Below, piece after piece: positions 53,780 through 56,153 of a stretch of DNA of 56,153 nucleotides. Each line of letters begins with the position of its first letter. Position 1 is the stretch's first letter. The notes beneath the pieces were generated by a model, which was not told the DNA's origin, ran no database searches, and saw only the letters and a list, made by a program, of their open reading frames with translations. The DNA comes from Ideonella aquatica (GTDB lineage: Bacteria; Pseudomonadota; Gammaproteobacteria; Burkholderiales; Burkholderiaceae_C): NCBI RefSeq assembly GCF_018069755.1, contig NZ_JAGQDE010000026.1, positions 1-56,153 on the forward strand, written 5' to 3'. The translations under genes and the position numbers were made by a program.

Positions 53780-54520
53780 GTGGCGACCTGGGATTGGCAG
53801 GTGTTCTGCAAGAACACCATCGATGGTGAGGTGGTCGAACGCTGCTTTGGCAGCAACGGCGACATCACCTACCTGGACTGGCTGCTGTCGGCCTGGGGCT
53901 GGACGCTGTCCGTGGCGCTGCTGGCGCTGGTGGTGGCGCTGGTCGTGGGCTCGCTGATCGGCATCCTGCGCACCGCGCCCAGCCGCTGGCTGTCGGGCTT
54001 CGGCAATGCCTGGACCGAGCTGTTCCGCAACATTCCGCTGCTGGTGCAGATCTTCCTGTGGTACCACGTGGTGCCCTCGATCATCGCGCCGCTGAAGGAC
54101 GTGCCGCCCTTCGTGCTGGTGGTGCTGGGTCTGGGCTTCTTCACCTCGGCGCGGGTCTCAGAGCAGGTCAAGGCCGGCATCGAGAGCATCCCGCGCGGCC
54201 AGCGCTACGCTGGCCTGGCGATGGGGCTGACGCTGGCGCAGACCTACCGCTATGTGCTGCTGCCGCGGGCGTTTCGCATCGTCATCCCGCCGCTGACCAG
54301 CGAGAGCATGAACATCATCAAGAACTCGTCGGTGGCCTTCGCGGTGAGCATCGCCGAGCTGACACAGTTCGCGATGCAGGCGCAGGAGGAAACCTCGCGC
54401 GGCATCGAGATCTACCTGGCGGTCACCGGCCTGTACTTCATCTCGGCTTTTGCCATCAACCGCATCGCCCTGGTCATCGAGCGCAAGTCGCAGGTGCCCG
54501 GCATGTTGGGAGCCCGATGA
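53780..54520 (+). CDS. gltJ: Glutamate/aspartate ABC transporter permease GltJ
   Basis: A 246-residue inner-membrane permease of the HisM/GltJ type. I start at the GTG at 53780 because GAGGAGGAGG precedes it; an earlier GTG adds nine residues without a ribosome-binding site. The ~25-residue 'WDWQVFCKNTIDG' N-terminus and the EAA loop 'AGIESIPRGQRYAGLAMGLTLAQTYRYVLLPRAFRIVIPPLTSE' are characteristic. Five membrane segments are visible. It pairs with gltK to form the channel for acidic amino acids. Confidence 0.93.
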   Translation: MATWDWQVFCKNTIDGEVVERCFGSNGDITYLDWLLSAWGWTLSVALLALVVALVVGSLIGILRTAPSRWLSGFGNAWTELFRNIPLLVQIFLWYHVVPSIIAPLKDVPPFVLVVLGLGFFTSARVSEQVKAGIESIPRGQRYAGLAMGLTLAQTYRYVLLPRAFRIVIPPLTSESMNIIKNSSVAFAVSIAELTQFAMQAQEETSRGIEIYLAVTGLYFISAFAINRIALVIERKSQVPGMLGAR

Positions 54521-54521
54521 G

Positions 54522-55187
54522 ATGAATCTGGACTTCACCTTCCTGACCTGGGACACCCTGGTCAACTTCGTCTCCAAGGGCCTGATCTTCTCGATCCAGC
54601 TGACGCTGGTGGCCATGATCGGCGGCATCGTGCTGGGCACGCTGCTGGCGCTGATGCGCCTGTCGGGCAAGAAGTGGCTGGAGATCCCCGCCTCGGCCTA
54701 CGTCAACCTGCTGCGCTCGGTGCCGCTGGTGATGGTGATCCTGTGGTTCTTCCTGCTGATCCCGCTGCTGATCGGCCAGCCCATGGGCGCCGAGCTGTCG
54801 GCCATCATCACCTTCACGGTGTTCGAGGCGGCCTACTACTCCGAGATCATGCGCGCCGGCATCCAGAGCGTGCCCAAGGGCCAGGTCTACGCCGGCTACG
54901 CGGTGGGCATGACCTACCGCCAGACGATGCAGCTGGTGGTGCTGCCGCAGGCCTTCCGCAACATGCTGCCGGTGCTGATGACGCAGACCATCATCCTGTT
55001 CCAGGATACGTCGCTGGTGTATGCCATCGGCGCCTACGACCTGCTCAAGGGCTTCGAGGTCGCCGGCAAGAACTTCAATCGCCCGGTCGAGACCTACCTG
55101 GTCGCTGCCGTGGTGTACTTCATCATCTGCTTCTCGCTGTCGATGCTGGTGCGTCGCCTGCAGAAGAAAATCGCCATCATCCGTTGA
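54522..55187 (+). CDS. gltK: Glutamate/aspartate ABC transporter permease GltK
   Basis: A 221-residue permease that starts at the ATG at 54522 ('MNLDFTFLTWDTLVNFVSKGLIFSIQLT'), one base after the gltJ stop, with GGGAG upstream. The EAA loop is 'AGIQSVPKGQVYAGYAVGMTYRQTMQLVVLPQAFRNMLPVLMTQ'. It has about five membrane segments and ends in a basic cytoplasmic tail ('RRLQKKIAIIR'). Together with GltJ it forms the membrane heterodimer. Confidence 0.93.
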   Translation: MNLDFTFLTWDTLVNFVSKGLIFSIQLTLVAMIGGIVLGTLLALMRLSGKKWLEIPASAYVNLLRSVPLVMVILWFFLLIPLLIGQPMGAELSAIITFTVFEAAYYSEIMRAGIQSVPKGQVYAGYAVGMTYRQTMQLVVLPQAFRNMLPVLMTQTIILFQDTSLVYAIGAYDLLKGFEVAGKNFNRPVETYLVAAVVYFIICFSLSMLVRRLQKKIAIIR

Positions 55188-55199
55188 GAGGGCTCGGCC

Positions 55200-55934
<735 letters not shown>

Positions 55935-55955
55935 GTCGACGACCGGCGGTTTCCT

Positions 55956-55984
55956 GCCCACAGCGGCCGTAGGCCGCTGTGGGC
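55956..55984 (+). terminator. Strong hairpin after gltL
   Basis: A perfect 13-base stem (55956-55968 GCCCACAGCGGCC with 55972-55984) with a 3-base loop lies 22 bases after the gltL stop. No U-tract follows, so termination would depend on stem strength or Rho, as is common in very GC-rich genomes. Confidence 0.68.
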
Positions 55985-56153
55985 CTCGACCGCTGCAGTA
56001 TGCCAACGGTGGATTCAGCCAAGGACTGAGCGGCCTGGGGATGGCGGCGCTGTCGGGGGCGCCGAGGAGCGCAGACGCCCCGGGGCGCGCGCCGCAGGCG
56101 CGCTTCGTGAACTGACTTGGTCGACACTGTTTGACCGCAGCGAGCCGCAGGCG
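55985..56153. other. Right-edge intergenic stretch
   Basis: No convincing gene lies in the last ~170 bases; frames here read as Arg/Ala-rich non-protein sequence. A second short perfect hairpin (GCGCGCC-GCA-GGCGCGC, 56087-56103) and two copies of GCCGCAGGCG (56091-56100 and 56144-56153) are visible, typical of GC-rich intergenic DNA in this group. Confidence 0.5.

Overview
The window is very GC-rich DNA (roughly 70% by eye) with tightly packed genes, strong G/C third-position bias and many 4-base ATGA overlaps. Gene content points to a betaproteobacterium of the order Burkholderiales (Comamonadaceae or Sphaerotilus/Rubrivivax-like). That placement is inferred from protein families, not from a marker gene.

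Region 1 (1-21372) is most of a type VI secretion system (T6SS). On the minus strand the order is tssA, tssB, tssC, hcp, two further Hcp-family genes, a zinc-ribbon gene, tagJ, tssE, tssF, tssG, clpV, vgrG, a DUF4123 adaptor gene, two unrecognised genes and an FHA-domain gene (tagH-like) cut by the left edge. tagF is divergent on the plus strand. The order matches the Pseudomonas H1-type layout (A-B-C-hcp-J-E-F-G-clpV-vgrG). The membrane-complex genes (tssJ, tssK, tssL, tssM) are not here and may lie left of the window. FHA protein plus TagF suggests post-translational phospho-control. A plus-strand gene for a Leu/Ala/Pro/Ser-rich protein of unknown role lies between tagH and the unknown genes.

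Region 2 (21449-36298) is a two-partner secretion operon: an outer-membrane TpsB transporter, a 3849-residue TpsA adhesin with 27 tandem copies of a ~76-residue unit, and a translationally coupled, exported caspase-like (peptidase C14) protein. The adhesin plus protease arrangement is the best candidate for an undescribed system. A convergent HNH endonuclease gene follows.

Region 3 (37004-45693) is a fatty-acid beta-oxidation operon: TetR regulator with two operator-like boxes, acyl-CoA dehydrogenase, a small exported DUF2147 protein, a FadN-type hydroxyacyl-CoA dehydrogenase/enoyl-CoA hydratase, thiolase, an enoyl-CoA hydratase/isomerase and a SGNH hydrolase. A YciA-like thioesterase gene is convergent.

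Region 4 (45735-48483) holds an Atm1-type ABC exporter gene overlapping a LysR regulator gene. Region 5 (48464-55934) holds a DctB/DctD-family (AauS/AauR-like) two-component system and an acidic amino-acid ABC importer with two binding proteins. A candidate sigma-54 promoter and two CGG-N4-CCG palindromes separate the regulator from the transporter, which links them as one regulatory circuit. A strong hairpin closes the transporter operon; the last ~170 bases show no gene.
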